NCBI GenBank assembly: GCA_026168455.1
Contig: CM047431.1
Location: forward strand, 53,442,029 to 53,506,028
DNA: 64,000 bases
From: Theocolax elegans
Taxonomy: Eukaryota; Arthropoda; Insecta; Hymenoptera; Cerocephalidae
Direction of reading: 5' to 3'
Shown: positions 25,591-40,060 of the stretch, in pieces
Position numbering within the stretch: the stretch's first letter is position 1
Layout of the letters: each line of letters starts with the position of its first letter
The notes under the pieces: model-generated
Told to the model about the DNA's origin: nothing
Databases searched by the model: none
The model's input: the letters and a program-made list of their open reading frames with translations, nothing else
Program-made: the position numbers and the translations under genes

Positions 25591-26697
25591 TTCTGCCAAA
25601 TTTCACCGACCATGGTGGGATGGAAGAGTACCTATAGAGAGTTTTTTTTTTAATTTAAAATTAGAATTTGTTTTTGGAAAGATGAATAATATGTAATTTT
25701 ATTATAAGCTTTTATTCGTTAATAATCCCTCAAAACAATGATGTTTTTTTAACCACTCGATGTAAAATTACATTAAATATAATAATCAATATTTATTTTG
25801 TTGGAGAAATATTAAAAATAACCCCATTGTACCATGTAATAATTGGGGGTTCTTTACATTTATCTCGCGAATATTGAACTACATTTATTAAATAAAATTA
25901 TATATATTTAGTCGGCATGTTGAGTTTTTCAAAGTTCCTCAATTAATTTTTCATTAATTATTGAAAATAAAAGTATTGTATATACAATATTTATATATAC
26001 TATATTTTTTCTTTCCGTATACGGTTACTATTATGCTGTTGTCAAAAAGATCAAATTTTATTATTTTCTATCGTTAAAAATTGATACATAATATACGGGT
26101 AAATATATTATTAATTTAGAATCAACCAGAGAAAATATTATGTTATTGATAAATCTTTTTTCCAATTAGTTATCCAATTTTTAAAATGAAAAACTGCGCT
26201 AAAACGACGAAATAATCAAATATATCAAAAATTATTGACTATTTTTATTTCTGTAACTCTTTTACCGTTGCACACTATATTTTAAAAATTGAACGAATCG
26301 TGGAGTTCTTTTTTGTTTGATATTTTAAGATGGAAACGTGTGTTTAACTTTCGTGTAAATGGCGTTCTTTCAGCAAAGTGAAATAAGTTTTTTCAAGATT
26401 GTCTTCTTTTCTTTTCCATCACTGAAAGATTTGGAGTTTATTCAAATTGCATATTTCTTGTTCAGGTTTACATTTCTTTAAGAATCGTATGAATCTAGGT
26501 AAGACTCATTGGTGTATCTTTAAAATAATGGGTTTATAGCTCCCGATATTATAAAAATAAAGCTAATTCGAATAAAAAAAACTTTTTTCAAGAGCATATA
26601 TCAATAAAACAGAAAATAATATTCTGCAAAACTGCTAAGTAGAGGCACTTTATTTAATACAATAATACGAGTTCATAACATATTATGAAACATATAG
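25591..26697. other. very AT-rich spacer, no gene seen
   Basis: Poly-T and TA-rich sequence. Open frames are short. No repeat structure recognised apart from a small ACCCCATTG...GGGGGTT hairpin near 25820-25850. Confidence 0.45.
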
Positions 26698-26997
26698 TAT
26701 AGTACTCATCAAAAATTCGTAAAACTTATTTTCTTTGCTAGTCAAACTTTGAAGACGTGTATCTCAAAAACAGTGCAGCCGATTATGAAATTCACGACGG
26801 TATTTTAAATGTTTTACCTATATATCTTAGTATTTTCTTATTAATCAAACGTAAAAAGATTTAAAATGCCGTCGAGTATTTCATAATCGGCTGTACCGTT
26901 TTTGAGATTCGATTTGAGAGATTGAGGTTTTTGAGAAGTGTTCAAAGTTAGACTAGCGAAGAAAATAAGTTTTACGAATTTTTGATGGGTGCTGTAT
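26698..26997. mobile_element. 300-bp MITE with long terminal inverted repeats
   Basis: CTCATCAAAAATTCGTAAAA followed by CTTATTTTCTTTGCTAGTC at the left returns as GACTAGCGAAGAAAATAAG and TTTTACGAATTTTTGATGGG at the right. A second mirrored block (CAGCCGATTATGAAAT against ATTTCATAATCGGCTG) continues the arms to about 120 bp. TA flanks both ends, which fits a TA-target (Tc1/mariner-like) element, but TA is common here. No coding capacity. Confidence 0.8.
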
Positions 26998-28050
26998 AAT
27001 TAAAATATTATTTATGTATGCAGGTAGTCAAAATTTCCTTCACGCGAATGTGCTCTTATTTTTATTTTTTCCTAATTTATCCTCGTGTAAATATGAGATA
27101 CACGACGTTTTTTACTACTTTGAATGTATAAGCCCAGATTGATTTTTTTTGCACGTAACAAAATTTGATGGTACGCCATTTTCATAAAATATAATTTTTT
27201 ATTTTGAAGATCTGGAAAATTTAACGTTTATATTGTATTTTTATTTAATTTAATATTTATTCGCTTTCGCCATTATACGTGTCACAAAAATACATAGAAT
27301 TAAAAGTGATTTAAAAGTAGGGCGATACAAAAACAATTCTAAATAATAGTGATTTCTACAAGTTTTTATCAAATGGTCCATAGTATTAACATTCATTATC
27401 TTATTTTATTTCCTGTTTTTGAGGATGCATATACTTCATCTTCACAGGGTACCTTTTTTGCCGCTCTAAAAGCGCAATAATGTATTACTAAAATGTTGAT
27501 TATTAGTATTAATTTTGTTGAAAAATATTTTCGTTTCGTATACGAACGTGAAATAATTTATATTGTCTATACCTATATAGAACTCGTGTTCACTTATTTT
27601 GACAAACTAATAATGTTTTTCAATTTGAATACTCGTCAATTTCAAAATGTCGTTTCGCTTCGTCGATCATTGATTGAGTTTAGTATTTCGATTGGAATAC
27701 ATTGCGAGTATATTGTTTTTATTATAAATACACGTGATATTTGTGTTATGCTACATGCATTTTATTAATAGCTTACAAAAAAGTAAATAATACGTGCATC
27801 CAATTATCTTATTTGTTGATCGTAAACGGAAGAGAAAAAGAGAACGTGTATAAACGTTACCAAAAGCATTAGGTTCTTTCGGTTAAGGATAAAGGATATT
27901 CATAAATCTACGTATAAGCACATAAATCCTTTACGATCTCTACGCGTATAAATTTATTAAATCTTTTTATTTTTCAATTTCAAGTGCAGAAGTTATATAA
28001 CTGAAAGTTACGTGTGAAATAGCGACTTTAAGAGTCCGATGTATGTATAT

Positions 28051-28108
28051 GTGTGTGTGTGCGTGTGTGTGTGCGTGTGCGTGCGTGCGTGTGCGTGTGT
28101 GCGTGTGT
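28051..28108. repeat. imperfect (GT)n / GTGC tract
   Basis: GT repeats interspersed with GC, about 58 bases. Confidence 0.9.
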
Positions 28109-28561
28109 CCTGTAATTTATATGGGCTTTGGCTGCGAGACTCATATAGCCGTGAAATATTGTCGGTACTTTTATAATTTGATAATTTAGACCGTTCATAT
28201 ATATATATATATATATCGTACATTATTACACTTCGATCACATACTGTCGCAATATACATTTAATTCTCAAAGAGTAAAACTCATAACATGAGTTTAGAAA
28301 AAATTAAAAACATACGCCTAGATACCTATATTAGAATAAGATTACTATAATCGTCAATGCATACCTATTCATTTATAAAATTATACGTAACTTCTTCGAA
28401 AAATGTAACCTGTAACTATAAATAACAAATGAACAGCTTATATGTATAGTAAATTTTAGACTGGAAAAATAATGTTCTCGTATTGAGTAGATGCTTAAAG
28501 TTTATTCACTTAAAGCAAGTAGGTAATTCTTGAAGTAAGTAGTAGCTAAATTTAAAAGTAA

Positions 28562-28583
28562 ATTATTATTATTATTATTATTA
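28562..28583. repeat. (ATT)n microsatellite
   Basis: About seven ATT units. Confidence 0.9.
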
Positions 28584-30200
28584 CAATTAAATATATAAAT
28601 CATTTTTTTAACACCTACTACAGTTCACTTTAATTCAAAACCCACTTTAAAACAAATAATTTACTAGTGTTAATAAAATATTTTGTTTAAATGTCTATGC
28701 TGATTTACTATTAAACAATATATACGTAAATTCAATTAACCTATTTATAATAATAACTTATATTTTTACGAGAAATAAGTTAATTTACGTAATACTAGGT
28801 AGCAACCTGAAGCAAATATAGTTTTTTTTGTACTAAAGATCATGCATTTGATTCTAAGAATGTTTTATTACATTTAGTAAATCACTATGAAAATAAAATT
28901 ACTCAAAGCCAAAAAATTATTTACTCGATTTTACAAAATTAGAAGAAATTTGGGAATGGAACGAAAAAAAGAAGATATACACATTTACATTAGGCAAAAC
29001 TAACTTACGTAGCGGGATTACTTCAATTGAACTATTTTACGTGTAAAAATTGTAAAAATAAACTTGGAAAATAAATCCATCTTTTCTTTCGTGTATATAT
29101 ATGTAGATAAATTTTTAATGAGACGTACTTTATACGCGCGTGAACAATCGAGTTTATACGTTCAAAAATACGCATGTTTTTTTTCGCTTGATAATTATTA
29201 TTTTACCTATTCGCGTTCGTGAAAATTCATTCGTATAAATGCACACGTTAAACGCGAGCGAGAGAAAGAAAAAGAAAGCGCGGCTAACGGTCGTGGGTTT
29301 TCGTGTATTCAGTCGGGATAAACTTTTATAAATTATCGATTTTTAATGGTATGATGTAAAGATGAAGTTACTTCGAGCACATATATATATATCGATGTAG
29401 ATATACGATTCCTTAATAATATAAACGAGTATATATAATTGTTTAATCTTTAACAAAGAAACGTCGTATTTTGGATGTACAATCGAAGTTATCTCACAAG
29501 TTTTGCGGAAGGATGAATGCAAGTGCGAACGTTTCGTGCATACGTGCGATAAATTCACAACGGTAATAACGTATAGATATATAGTTATGTATATGTATAT
29601 ACGTATAAAGGTCTATTTTTCTTTTTAATAAATGTACATCTATATGCGAGACACGAGGACTCGGTGGTATACCTCATTCGAAATTCTGACACGAGAGAGA
29701 GGGAGAGAGAGAGAGAGAGAGACAGAGAGGTTCCATATACCTCTTAAGTGAATCAATTCAATTTCTGCAGTGGTTCGAAACTCCACCTCGTCGGTAGTAG
29801 AAAGTAGGCTCCCGCCCTTAATCCCTTGGCCAAATCCTAAAAAATAAAAAAAAAATTCTCATCGTCTCGGGTACAGAGTCGCGCTCGTTCGAATAAATTA
29901 TCTCATTCGGATATTTCGGAGGTGTTGGTGTAATCGCGTCCTCGGTCGCTTAAAACCTTCGAGCCCCACCCGCTAACTCGAGAATTATGCGAGGGCACGC
30001 GCCTGACAAATCCGCGTCATTTAAATCCCTCTGGTATTCTTATTTCGGTGATGTAACGGCCATCCTCCCCTTTCCGCGTACACGTTTCTCAGGGAGCGCG
30101 AGACGGAGGTACTTAGTAACCATAGCCAACTCGTCTGACCAACGTCGAAGTACCTACTCTGCACCACGAACTTGTGTATCTCGTGCATGTAGTATCTGTC

Positions 30201-30222
30201 TATATATATATATATATATATA
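30201..30222. repeat. (TA)n microsatellite
   Basis: Perfect TA repeat of about 22 bases. Confidence 0.9.
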
Positions 30223-30391
30223 TCTCCTTTCTTATCGAGCGTCTTAGCTAATGTACTATTCGGGTGCGGAAACTCTCTAACCACCCTTATCTGCATTCGA
30301 ATTTTACAGATTTTACCATTTATTTAAAAAAAGTATCCCGAGTTCAAGATAATTTTATGGGAAAAGTTATTGGAAAATATTTAGTTGAAAT

Positions 30392-30449
30392 GTCGTAGTG
30401 AAATCCGCGTTAATGAACGCGAGATACGAAAAAATCGTTAAAATTCGTT
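30392..30449. repeat. 58-bp direct repeat, left copy
   Basis: GTCGTAGTGAAATCCGCGTT and the following bases, to AAATTCGTT, recur at 30560-30617 with three substitutions visible near the middle. The two copies flank the dispersed 99-bp repeat. Confidence 0.85.
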
Positions 30450-30466
30450 TGTTATAATTATTTTGA

Positions 30467-30565
30467 TGCTGAGATGAAAGTTCATTTTATTTTCAAATAT
30501 GTTAAATGTTGACTGTTAATTGTGTTGTGAATAATTACCTATAATTTTTTTTTGAAGGGGTCGTA
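30467..30565. repeat. dispersed ~99-bp repeat, copy 2
   Basis: Homologous to 25492-25590. Here it lies between two copies of a 58-bp direct repeat, overlapping the right one by six bases (GTCGTA). Confidence 0.85.
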
Positions 30566-30617
30566 GTGAAATCGGCGTTAATGACCGTGAAATACGAAAA
30601 AATCGTTAAAATTCGTT
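30560..30617. repeat. 58-bp direct repeat, right copy
   Basis: Second copy of 30392-30449 at an offset of 168 bases. Confidence 0.85.
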
Positions 30618-33600
30618 GCAAACCCGAGTAGAAATCGGTATGTTGTCAAAGCTTTTTTTTCAGATAAAAACTGATCGTTTGACCAAAAATGCCGAATAAA
30701 CTAGAAATCCTCAATTTTTACCACTGGGAATATATATATATATATATGCGATACCTAATTTGTATTAAATTATTAAAATAAAGTTACATCCTTGGTACAT
30801 TTGAACCTCCGATTTTATACTCTACTAACTAAGCTATTTTATTCATCGTGTCAATATGTTCAATTAAAATGAAATTTCACGTTTATTCACATTGTTTTTT
30901 ACGCACTAAATCTGAAATTAAAATACCTTCAAAAAAAGATCTACAGTTAGATTCCCATAAAGATATTGTTTGTTTTTTTTTATATATAATATAAAATAAA
31001 CCAAATACCATATATTTGCCCCGAATTTTACTCATATTTTTTACTGAAGTATAAATAATCTATATGAAATACAAACGACGCAAAAACCGTGAATTCCTCT
31101 CGTTAGCCACGATTTTGCGAGTAAATATTCCTCAACGATTTTCCCATCAACTTCTTTTTTTCCACGCGGACAGTAACGCGGTGATCGTTTTTGACAAAAA
31201 AGGGGAAGAACGTAACAAATTATAGTTTCGACAGAAAAAAAATGTAGGTATACTCGAAAAGTTGCAAGAAACGCGGAAAAAAGTGTGATCTACTTGGTAA
31301 CGTAAAAAAAAAAAGTGGCGGTTGTAACCGTGTAGCGTGTAAAGTTGTATGCAAGAGACACTCGCGTTATCTCCTCTCTTCTTATCTAGTGGGTCACCTG
31401 GCGTACACGTATAACGACATCAAGAGGCTCGAGCATTGCCTCTTCTCTTTATGCGTGTTCATGTGGGACTCGTGTCTGTAAACTTTAATATATCGATCAC
31501 TGCGCAACTAGAAAAGTTATATAACTTTTCAATCTTTGTTGATTAAACTCCATAATTCTTTCGAACCATAATATTAAAAAAAAGAAAGTAGAAAAAGAAG
31601 AAGAAGAGGTAAATAGCATTCTATGGTATATCGGGTAACGAACAAAGTTATTACACGATTCATGTATATATTCGTCTCTTTAACATTAGTGTTTGCCAAG
31701 TTTCTATAATAATTTAATAAAAAAGAAAATAAATGTAAACAATATGAATTTCAATGTTTACCTTCAATCAAAACAAATGAATATTTTATTTGGGTATAGC
31801 AATTAGTCCGATGTTCGATAGTAAAATACATTATTTATATACATGTATATATATATATATATAAACCGTGCACAGTAACTGCGCGGACAGCAATTTTCGG
31901 TGCTAAATATATAGCCATTTGATCCATAACATTCTCGTTGTGAAGACTATAACAACACCTAGATTAAACCAAAAATCAATATATTAAACACGACGATGAT
32001 GACGGTGCGGTGATGATGAAACGAACCTCTCCTACCTCTATACATTTTTAATAATTGTATCTTTGTATAGTTGTTGGAAACGCCTAACTATTTTATAAAT
32101 AAATGTTTCTCCCTTAAATGAGAATTTAATTAAAACGCAGTTTATAGTGTTCGTAATTTACATGTTGATGCCCCGGGATTTCACGAGGTTCACTATAGGA
32201 TCGCGCCTACAGGATATATATCACCCGAAATTCAAAGTAAAAATAAACTTTTCATTTCAGTGAAAAGTGTATACGGTGAATAAAAATATATTTTTTATCT
32301 AAATGCAATACTTCTTTAGATTTATATATATATATATATATTTATAGAGAGAGAGATAATTTCCTAATGAGATTACTTCATGATTAATTTTAAATATTTT
32401 TGCTTTTTTATATAATCGAGGATTCCTCTTTCTAGAATTCTGCTTAGATCGATAATCCATGTTTCTCAGTGTATGCGACTGTATAACTCTTACAAGTAGT
32501 CGTTATAACGCACTATTTTCACATCGAAAAATTGGAGATGAACGCGACAACAATGATTTTGAAAATTTAACACGAAATACAACGGCGGTCTAATGGAAAG
32601 AGTTGCAGCGGAAAAAAAGAAAAAAAGTGAAACTAAATCGTAGCGCAAGTTGACCAAAAAAAAGAGATCTGAAAAATTCTCATCGGATGCTTGACGGGCT
32701 TTATTTACGTAGCAAACATTCGCGACAAAGTTGCATTCGTGTTATTTCCGCGCGGAGTTGAGAACGTTAAATAAAAAATGGCCACATCGACGGGGAATCG
32801 GAATTACCGCGTTGATGTTGAAGAATATTCCCTTCTTTTTTTTTTGTTTATTTCGCTACGCTTATTTTAAATTTTGAATGAGAGTTGGATTGCTTTTTCC
32901 CGTACTTTGTTCTATTCAAATGATATAACATTAAAATGTAATCCCTTATACGTTACGGATCATTCGCAGGTATAATGTAATATTCGAAGCACATCGAATC
33001 GAATTTTTATATTATAATTAAGTTGAAAAAATGCGGTTCAGAGTAAGTAAGTATTATTTGAAGTCGTGTAATGTAAATATGTTTATTTCGAATGGGAAAG
33101 GTTATGTATAGCATCGATAAATAGTTAGTATTCCTGTAGTACAAGGGTGACCATCTGAATATATATTTTATAATTAAGTCTTCTCATTCGAAACAGTTTA
33201 TATATTGCTCCTTAATCCAGATATCGTAAAATGAAGGATGTCCAGAACATTTTTTACTTTTATGTATTTTATTTATTTAGTGTCAGTGAAATTTCCAGAG
33301 GTTATGATGAAAATTAAACTTATAACTGTATAATATGATTGTACAACGATACCGCAAACGTATTGTTACACGATGTTTGTCGAGCGTAAATCGACATGAA
33401 TTTGACTCTATAAAATATATACAATGTACTTAACAATTAATGTATAATATTGTACACTGAATTTAATCCAGCTAGGTTTTCAATTTTTTATTTATAATTC
33501 GCATTTTGTATGCCGAACCGTCCACCCTTTTCGCGAAACTTTCTAATACGTTCCACAAAAGCAAAAAATAAATCTTAAAAGACATTTCGAAATTAAGAGA

Positions 33601-36600
33601 AGGAAAACTGCTTCGGCCCGGGTTTAAAACGAGGACTCTAACCTATCTCGTGCTAAAAGTATTTTTGTTGATTATATTGAAAATTCTAAATTGAAGTATT
33701 GGAAATATATCTTACATATTTTTGTAGGCATTAATAAAGTATCAATTGTGGCAGTATTAGTTTTCATTATGTTGCCAATTCGAGGAAAAATAATTATTAG
33801 GTATTTATAATTATTAATCAACTTTTTGTCCGTTACCATAAATTTCAATTACAATTTCGATTATTTCGGTTTTACAGTCAAAATTAAACGTTTATTCCGT
33901 AAATATATAAAATAAACACCTAACACCGAACAAATGATTAATAAATCGGACAAAATTACAAAAAAATATGAAAAAAAGACGTTGGACTCTGATCAAACTA
34001 AAATCTACTGTAAAATCTGCTCCTAAAAATTAACACCAAAGAAATGATTATCCCGAAACTATACCAATACCACTAAAAACCATGATCGCAATCGTGAATA
34101 TTCTAATTTACGTTTCGAGCAAGTTTCTGCTTTTCTTCAAAGGCATTTCATACTATTAACCAATCAATACACTTATATTATTTCTATTTGTATTTATAAT
34201 AAATCAATAAACACACCGTTTTTGAAACATTAGGCTATTAGTCACTTTGCAATACTGTCTAAATAAATATTAATATTTTTTGTACTCGATCGTCAGAGCA
34301 TGAAATGTATTTTACATTCGATCATTAAAGACAAATTATTTAATTTACATGACATCTATAACGTACACTTACTTAGAGGAATTATCAGAGCCTCTGATAA
34401 TCGCTATCTTAAATGAAAATAATGTAGAAGATGATTATCACGATTGTGCATTACGAAACAAGAGGGACTTAAGCAGCTAGTGGTACAACTCAAGATACGG
34501 TACGACAACGCAAAGTTATACGCGCAAAGTTTACATTTTGCATTATAATCTTCTTACCTTTAAATTTCTTAACTTTTCCTTCGCGAATTAACGATTCACT
34601 TTTCTTTCTTCTTTCTTTGTTTCCTTCAGATTCGGTGAATAAGGGTCGAGGATGCTCCGGAACGGAAAGTGGTCCGTATACGTTCGAGACAGTTTTCATG
34701 CATTAAAAGTCGACGACTTAGGGAAACTCTATTTTTCCGAGCGGTATATATATATGAACTTGCCCGACCAGTGATAATGTGGGTTACGATATTATATGGG
34801 CTCACGTGAATTTTTCCGAGCATTTCTTTCAAAATTAGCAGTGTATTTATACACCCGGAGCGACTGCTCGACTGTATATACATACCTCTCTCTCCCTCTT
34901 TTTCTCTGTGAACTTTGTCAAGTTTTATTTTGAATATATTTACTCGTTCGCCGCGGGAGGAGTTGGTGAAATTTGAATTTCCCGTGTTTTGTGTAAATAT
35001 TTCATACGAGAACGTACCTCGAGATCATCTCGTTTTTGTTTATAACTTTCTTTCGTGCACATATCCGAGCAATAATATTTCCCATTGAACGATATTTAAT
35101 AATTCCATTGGTTAACAATATTTCGATATTGACGGAATGAAATAAAGTAACGTTCGACATTGTTTATCCAAAGTGTTTTGTTTTTTCATTTTTAAATATT
35201 TTTCCTCCCTCCTTCCCTCTCTCTCTCTCTCTCTTTCTCTCCGTGTATTACAATAATCTTTCGGAATACACGGGAAAATAATCGAATATTATTCAACGTT
35301 CGATTAAATGCGTCATTTAACGCGAAAGAAATATGATTCGCAATAACCGTTGAGTTTTAAAATAATTTGTAGCTCACGCGTTTGTCGAACGTACGATGAA
35401 ATCGCAACAATTTCATGTAATTTATACCGATTTAATAATCGTACAGGTGATATTTATAATGCAACGAGTGCGTGTTTTCCCTAAGCTCGAGAGTATCAAA
35501 TGTGCAACATCCGATCGAAATGACATTTACATTTTTTAGTTTTCATATAAACATATATTTCAATGATTATCGGAAGTATAGTACTCGGTAGTTTTAATAC
35601 GGAATACGAAAATACGGAAATCGAAAGAATTTCACCAGTGCGTGGCAGATGTTGTGTATATCCATATTGCAACTCGTGATTATTATTTCCTTTGCCTTTG
35701 GCTATATTAAGCAGATTTTCGGTATATATATATATATATAGGTGCTCGTGAATTCCAAGGAACGGCGGAGCAAGCGAAAAAACCATCCGTTCGGGCGATT
35801 CGATATACCTATATAGATACAGGTAACGCGAAAATGCGAACTCCGTGCCTCGTTACCTCTTGTACCCCCGGAGCACCTAAAATCGGTGACAAATTTTGAC
35901 GAGAAGCGGTTCCGATTGATCTTGCAAATGTGGAATATATATCTCAATCGAGGCTATAAAGTAAAACCTCTCGAATAACTTTGATATATATACCATTTCT
36001 CAAGTCTAATTCAGGGGGGAGGAGGAGGATAACGATAACGATACAACTTGCATCGTCGAATTAACGTCATCGAAGATTAAAATAATTCCATGGGAATCCA
36101 GATTGTCCAGCAGCAACTCTTGTACGAATATACCTGTCTGAATAATAACAGGGAAAGGTAACAATGTGACAGGCGAAATGTATATATATATACCTATATT
36201 GGGATTAAAATTTAATCGATTTACAGTATTGCGTTGTTTGCAACGATACGTGACTAACGTTATAACGCTTCGACTGCGGTGGAGGATAGACAGGAGTGTT
36301 TCGCGTCCCAGGATGAATTTGAATGTCTACTGTCAAGGTGTGCCTCACTTTGGCGATGCATTTGACGTTATTCCATAATTATGCCAGGATTATTTCACGT
36401 TCGTAGTTATATATAAGAATTGATAATTGACGAGGTGAGGTTGCCCTTGACCTCTAACCCATGATGTTACACACGTGCAACTGGATATACGCGTTTGATC
36501 GTTACTATATACGTAAACTTTTTGATTTTTGATTATAGTGTCGTGGTAAAACATAAATTGTAATATAATTTAATACGGTGTAGCAAAGAGAGACTTGGCA

Positions 36601-36994
36601 GTGTGAATTAAAAAAATGAAGTGCCCGTCGGGTTTTGAACGGATCCACCGCGATATACGTACTCACTTGGCGTAACGTTGCTGCTTTCATCATCGTGTAT
36701 CGTGCGGTGTCGATAACGTTGGCATTTGCTCTTTATGATTCGAGGATTGAGTAGCTGTGAACCAACCGTGTCACAATCGATTAAAATTATGAATATAACA
36801 TACTTTTGAATTTTTTAATTTAATATAACAATTGTGAATAATGTTACATTTGTGCCAATTGTATATAATTATTCAATAAAACCAACCTCGGATTATAATG
36901 CCAGAGTTATATAAATATCATTCCTTGTAGAAATTTGAATTATTTGAACTAGGAATTAAACATTGGTATTAAAATTGGTTTTTTCACTCATTTT
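30618..36994. other. AT-rich presumed intron, no gene seen
   Basis: Short TA tracts (about 30732, 31846, 32323 and 35720), poly-A/T runs, and a CT tract at about 35215-35242. GC-richer patches at about 34490-34900 and 35740-36070 contain open frames of up to 96 codons on the minus strand that run into TA repeats and look spurious. No inverted-repeat element that I can support. Confidence 0.5.
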
Positions 36995-37415
36995 TTTAAC
37001 ACTTGATAGAATCACCATAACCTTAAAACATTCAAATAATATTTCCAGCTTTCCTGTAACAGTAAACTTCAAAATTTCTATGGTTTCGGATCGGCTTTTA
37101 ACGTTTTGGTTTGATTTTCAACTAATTTCTGTTATATTTCCTGTATTTACGAAGATAAACGCAATTTTATTATATTTTTCACTTGTTCATTTTTAATAGA
37201 CATTAATAGCACATAACTAGACTCAAATTTGATCTACATTTATAAGCTAAAAATTAACTCAAACAGAATACAAATTAAAAATTGGGAGAAAAAGTGTTTC
37301 ACCGGGAGGATAAAAATGGGCACATTTTTCGCCTATTTTTCACCCATTTTTTGACCATTCTATTTAGAATATCTATTTATCACCTATTAATGGAATACGA
37401 TTTCTACTAGGGTTT
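36995..37415. repeat. dispersed repeat, diverged copy of 13790-14215
   Basis: Collinear with 13790-14215 (see the block ATTTCCTGTATTTACGAAGA). It ends with GATTTCTACTAGGG, whose reverse complement resembles CCTTGTAGAAAT at 36926, so the full element may be 36926-37415 with short terminal inverted repeats. Confidence 0.55.
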
Positions 37416-38652
37416 TGAACTTCATTAATAATCAACTCTTTTGTCGACTGCCATATTATATTTCAGTTAATTAATTTTTTTTCGATTTATTAGTAATTTG
37501 TTAAGTGTTGGGGATTACATATATATGTGTGTGTGAGGTATGTGTATGATTTTGACAGTAAGACCGAAAAAAAATAGATATGTAACTATCATTTTAAACT
37601 TAACAATAGTAGTTTCCCTGGCACGTATTAATATCGTTAATTTTCAAAGTCTTCAATCTTATATTTATATTCTCGATGAATTATTGCATCATTATGTTAG
37701 TAATATATCTTCTTTACAAAACGATCAGTCGATTAATTACAAATAATTGACCTTCAAATAATTGACAATTCTAAATCTAAATAATTCATTTGCTTACGGC
37801 TGTTCGTATCCAACGGTCGTGTGTCAACGTCATGCTCAAAATAAAAATTAGCAGCATTTTTACATTTCCACTTGAGAAACTTGGTGATGAACTATTCATA
37901 TGATCAAAGCCCGCGAAATAGACAGCAGTTAACTAATTTATATGCTCTACTCGTCTGCGTTTCAAAAAAAAAAAGAAAAAAAAAGTGAAAGTTAGTATAG
38001 GTACAAGCCAAATATTTGAACTGCTGAGGTAGAGAGAATTCTTGATAAAGTAATACAAAACTTAGGTGGAATTTAAAATAAAAATAAAGTAATAAAACTA
38101 ATTCGATCCCACCGATGAATTTATGGAATTTGGTATCTCGAGGAGAATGGCGATAGGTTCAATTGAACTTTACCTCGGAACCAAGTAATTCGTAAGAAGA
38201 GGAAAAATAATACAAAGAGGAAAAGAATATCCGAAACAGAAGTAGGAGAAGTGGACGAAGTCAGCGACGACAATAAAGGCTTAAGGACTTGCAAGCAACT
38301 TTCGTCTACTCTCTTTTTCATTTTCTTCTTCCTCCTTCCTCTTGATTCTTCGTGTTCATCATATTTTTTTTATAATTAGGCCCGCGGGCAATGCGTTGCT
38401 CCTCTAATTACCTTTCAGACAATTTCGAGCGAATGACTAAGTGGGCCTCCGTATACACGCGTTGTTCCTCAGGCTTATTCAGTTACCCGAGCACAGGACG
38501 GCTCTACCTCTCACTCGGTGTGCTTTTTTTTTCTTCTTCTTTTTCTACGTAGCGGGTCGAGGCCGATTCTCTTCGTCTTTGAGGAGCTGAGACGCGCTTT
38601 CGCAGTGCCTTAAAATTTCAAAACGACATCTCGAAACATTAAAGGAGGATAT

Positions 38653-38678
38653 GTATATATATATATATATATATATAT
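38653..38678. repeat. (TA)n microsatellite
   Basis: Perfect TA repeat; a second TA tract lies near 38980-39003. Confidence 0.9.
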
Positions 38679-39161
38679 TTCGTTTACTTTTCCCCCAGAG
38701 TGAATATCTCTTACTCACGGTTGATGAAATTCGAATTTTATAATTACGCGTTCCCGGCCCGTGTACCCTCGCATCTCAAGACGAGAACCCCTCCTTTTTT
38801 ACTTTTATATATTTTTTAAACGATTCACACTTTGATCCAGGGAGTCGAGATAACTTTTCCAATTTCACTCGAAACTGCAGCGCTCCTCCCCCCCGGTCTC
38901 ACCGCGCGTAAGTAGATGGAATCTCGTCCAATGGAAAGTATCTACCGATATTAAATAACGTTTTCTCCTTAGACTCGGTGTATATATATATATATATATA
39001 TATACATGCACCCGAAAGAAATGTTCGTCATGCCAAAATAATTTTAATATATTTTACCCTTTAATATCGTGGGGATATGAGTATGCGTATGTAAATGCGA
39101 TTAGACAACTATTCCGATATATTATACATCCCAAAATAATTAAAACACATCGTGGATATCC

Positions 39162-39167
<6 letters not shown>

Positions 39168-39206
<39 letters not shown>

Positions 39207-39207
39207 C
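39168..39207. repeat. (CT)n microsatellite
   Basis: CT repeat of about 40 bases with one TTT interruption. Confidence 0.9.
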
Positions 39208-39400
39208 CGTTAAACCCAAGGGATGTTAAACTGCGCTCGATATAGGAAAGCGTGTAAAAATCGATATTCGATTTTTCTTTGTATTTTTGTAGCCCCCCTA
39301 CGGTCACAGCCGAGTAAGTAGCCTCTATAAATAAAAATTACAGGTGCATAGAAAATCGGTGGTGTATAGCCCTTTTAAGGGAAATCCTCAATTTAAAGTG

Positions 39401-39404
<4 letters not shown>

Positions 39405-39432
<28 letters not shown>
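39405..39432. repeat. (GT)n microsatellite
   Basis: Perfect GT repeat continuing into GCGTGTGCGTACGCG. Confidence 0.95.
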
Positions 39433-39438
<6 letters not shown>

Positions 39439-40025
39439 GCGTACGCGTAGATGCGGGAGGGAGGCAGTGGTTGACAAGGCACGAATCGATATATATTCGC
39501 GCATCGAAAATGGCAGGAGTGTGTGTTATCTATACTCGGTTGATTCGACTAGCTCTCTTTTCATTCTACACACACGCACACACAGACTCGGGGCTCGAGC
39601 TCGCGTAAATATGGAGATCGACAAACACACAAATCTCGCGTACGTATACCTCGTGAGATTTACACTTACTTGTCTCTCTCTCTCTCTCTCTCCCTGCCCG
39701 GGAAAATATTAGTGGAAATGTGTGTATTATACCGAATGGATAGATTGCGCAAACACGGATGTATATATAAGTATGTATATAACACATTGGTAATGTATAC
39801 ACGTACATTTATATTTATATTTATATATCTATGTATATGTATATATTATCTTTATTAAGAAATAGTAATGTTTGTCGAGTCGAGTAATAAACTCATTTGC
39901 TCCGATATGACAACAAATATATAAACATATATATATATATATGTATTATATATATCTTATACATATATACATATATATGCGCATCGAGGAGAGGTGGATA
40001 TATGTTATTAGATTGAAATTAATTT

Positions 40026-40058
<33 letters not shown>

Positions 40059-40060
40059 AG
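40026..40060. repeat. (GA)n tract followed by a G homopolymer
   Basis: GA repeat of about 22 bases running into about ten consecutive G, unusual in this AT-rich sequence. Confidence 0.9.

Larger units (their letters stand above)
26998..30391. other. AT-rich spacer with simple repeats and a GC-richer patch
   Basis: No gene recognised. Contains a GT/GC-rich tract (28051-28108), (ATT)n (28562-28583), (GA)n near 29694-29722 and (TA)n at 30201-30222. The stretch at about 29640-30290 is notably CpG-richer than its surroundings. Confidence 0.45.

Noticed and set aside
33780..33970. Possible inverted repeat around TTTTTGTCCG and CGGACAAAAT
   Set aside because: Only about 10 bases match well and the extensions do not align convincingly.
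39344..39712. 122-codon open frame
   Set aside because: Its core is a translated (GT)n repeat giving alternating Cys-Val, and its end is a translated CT tract.
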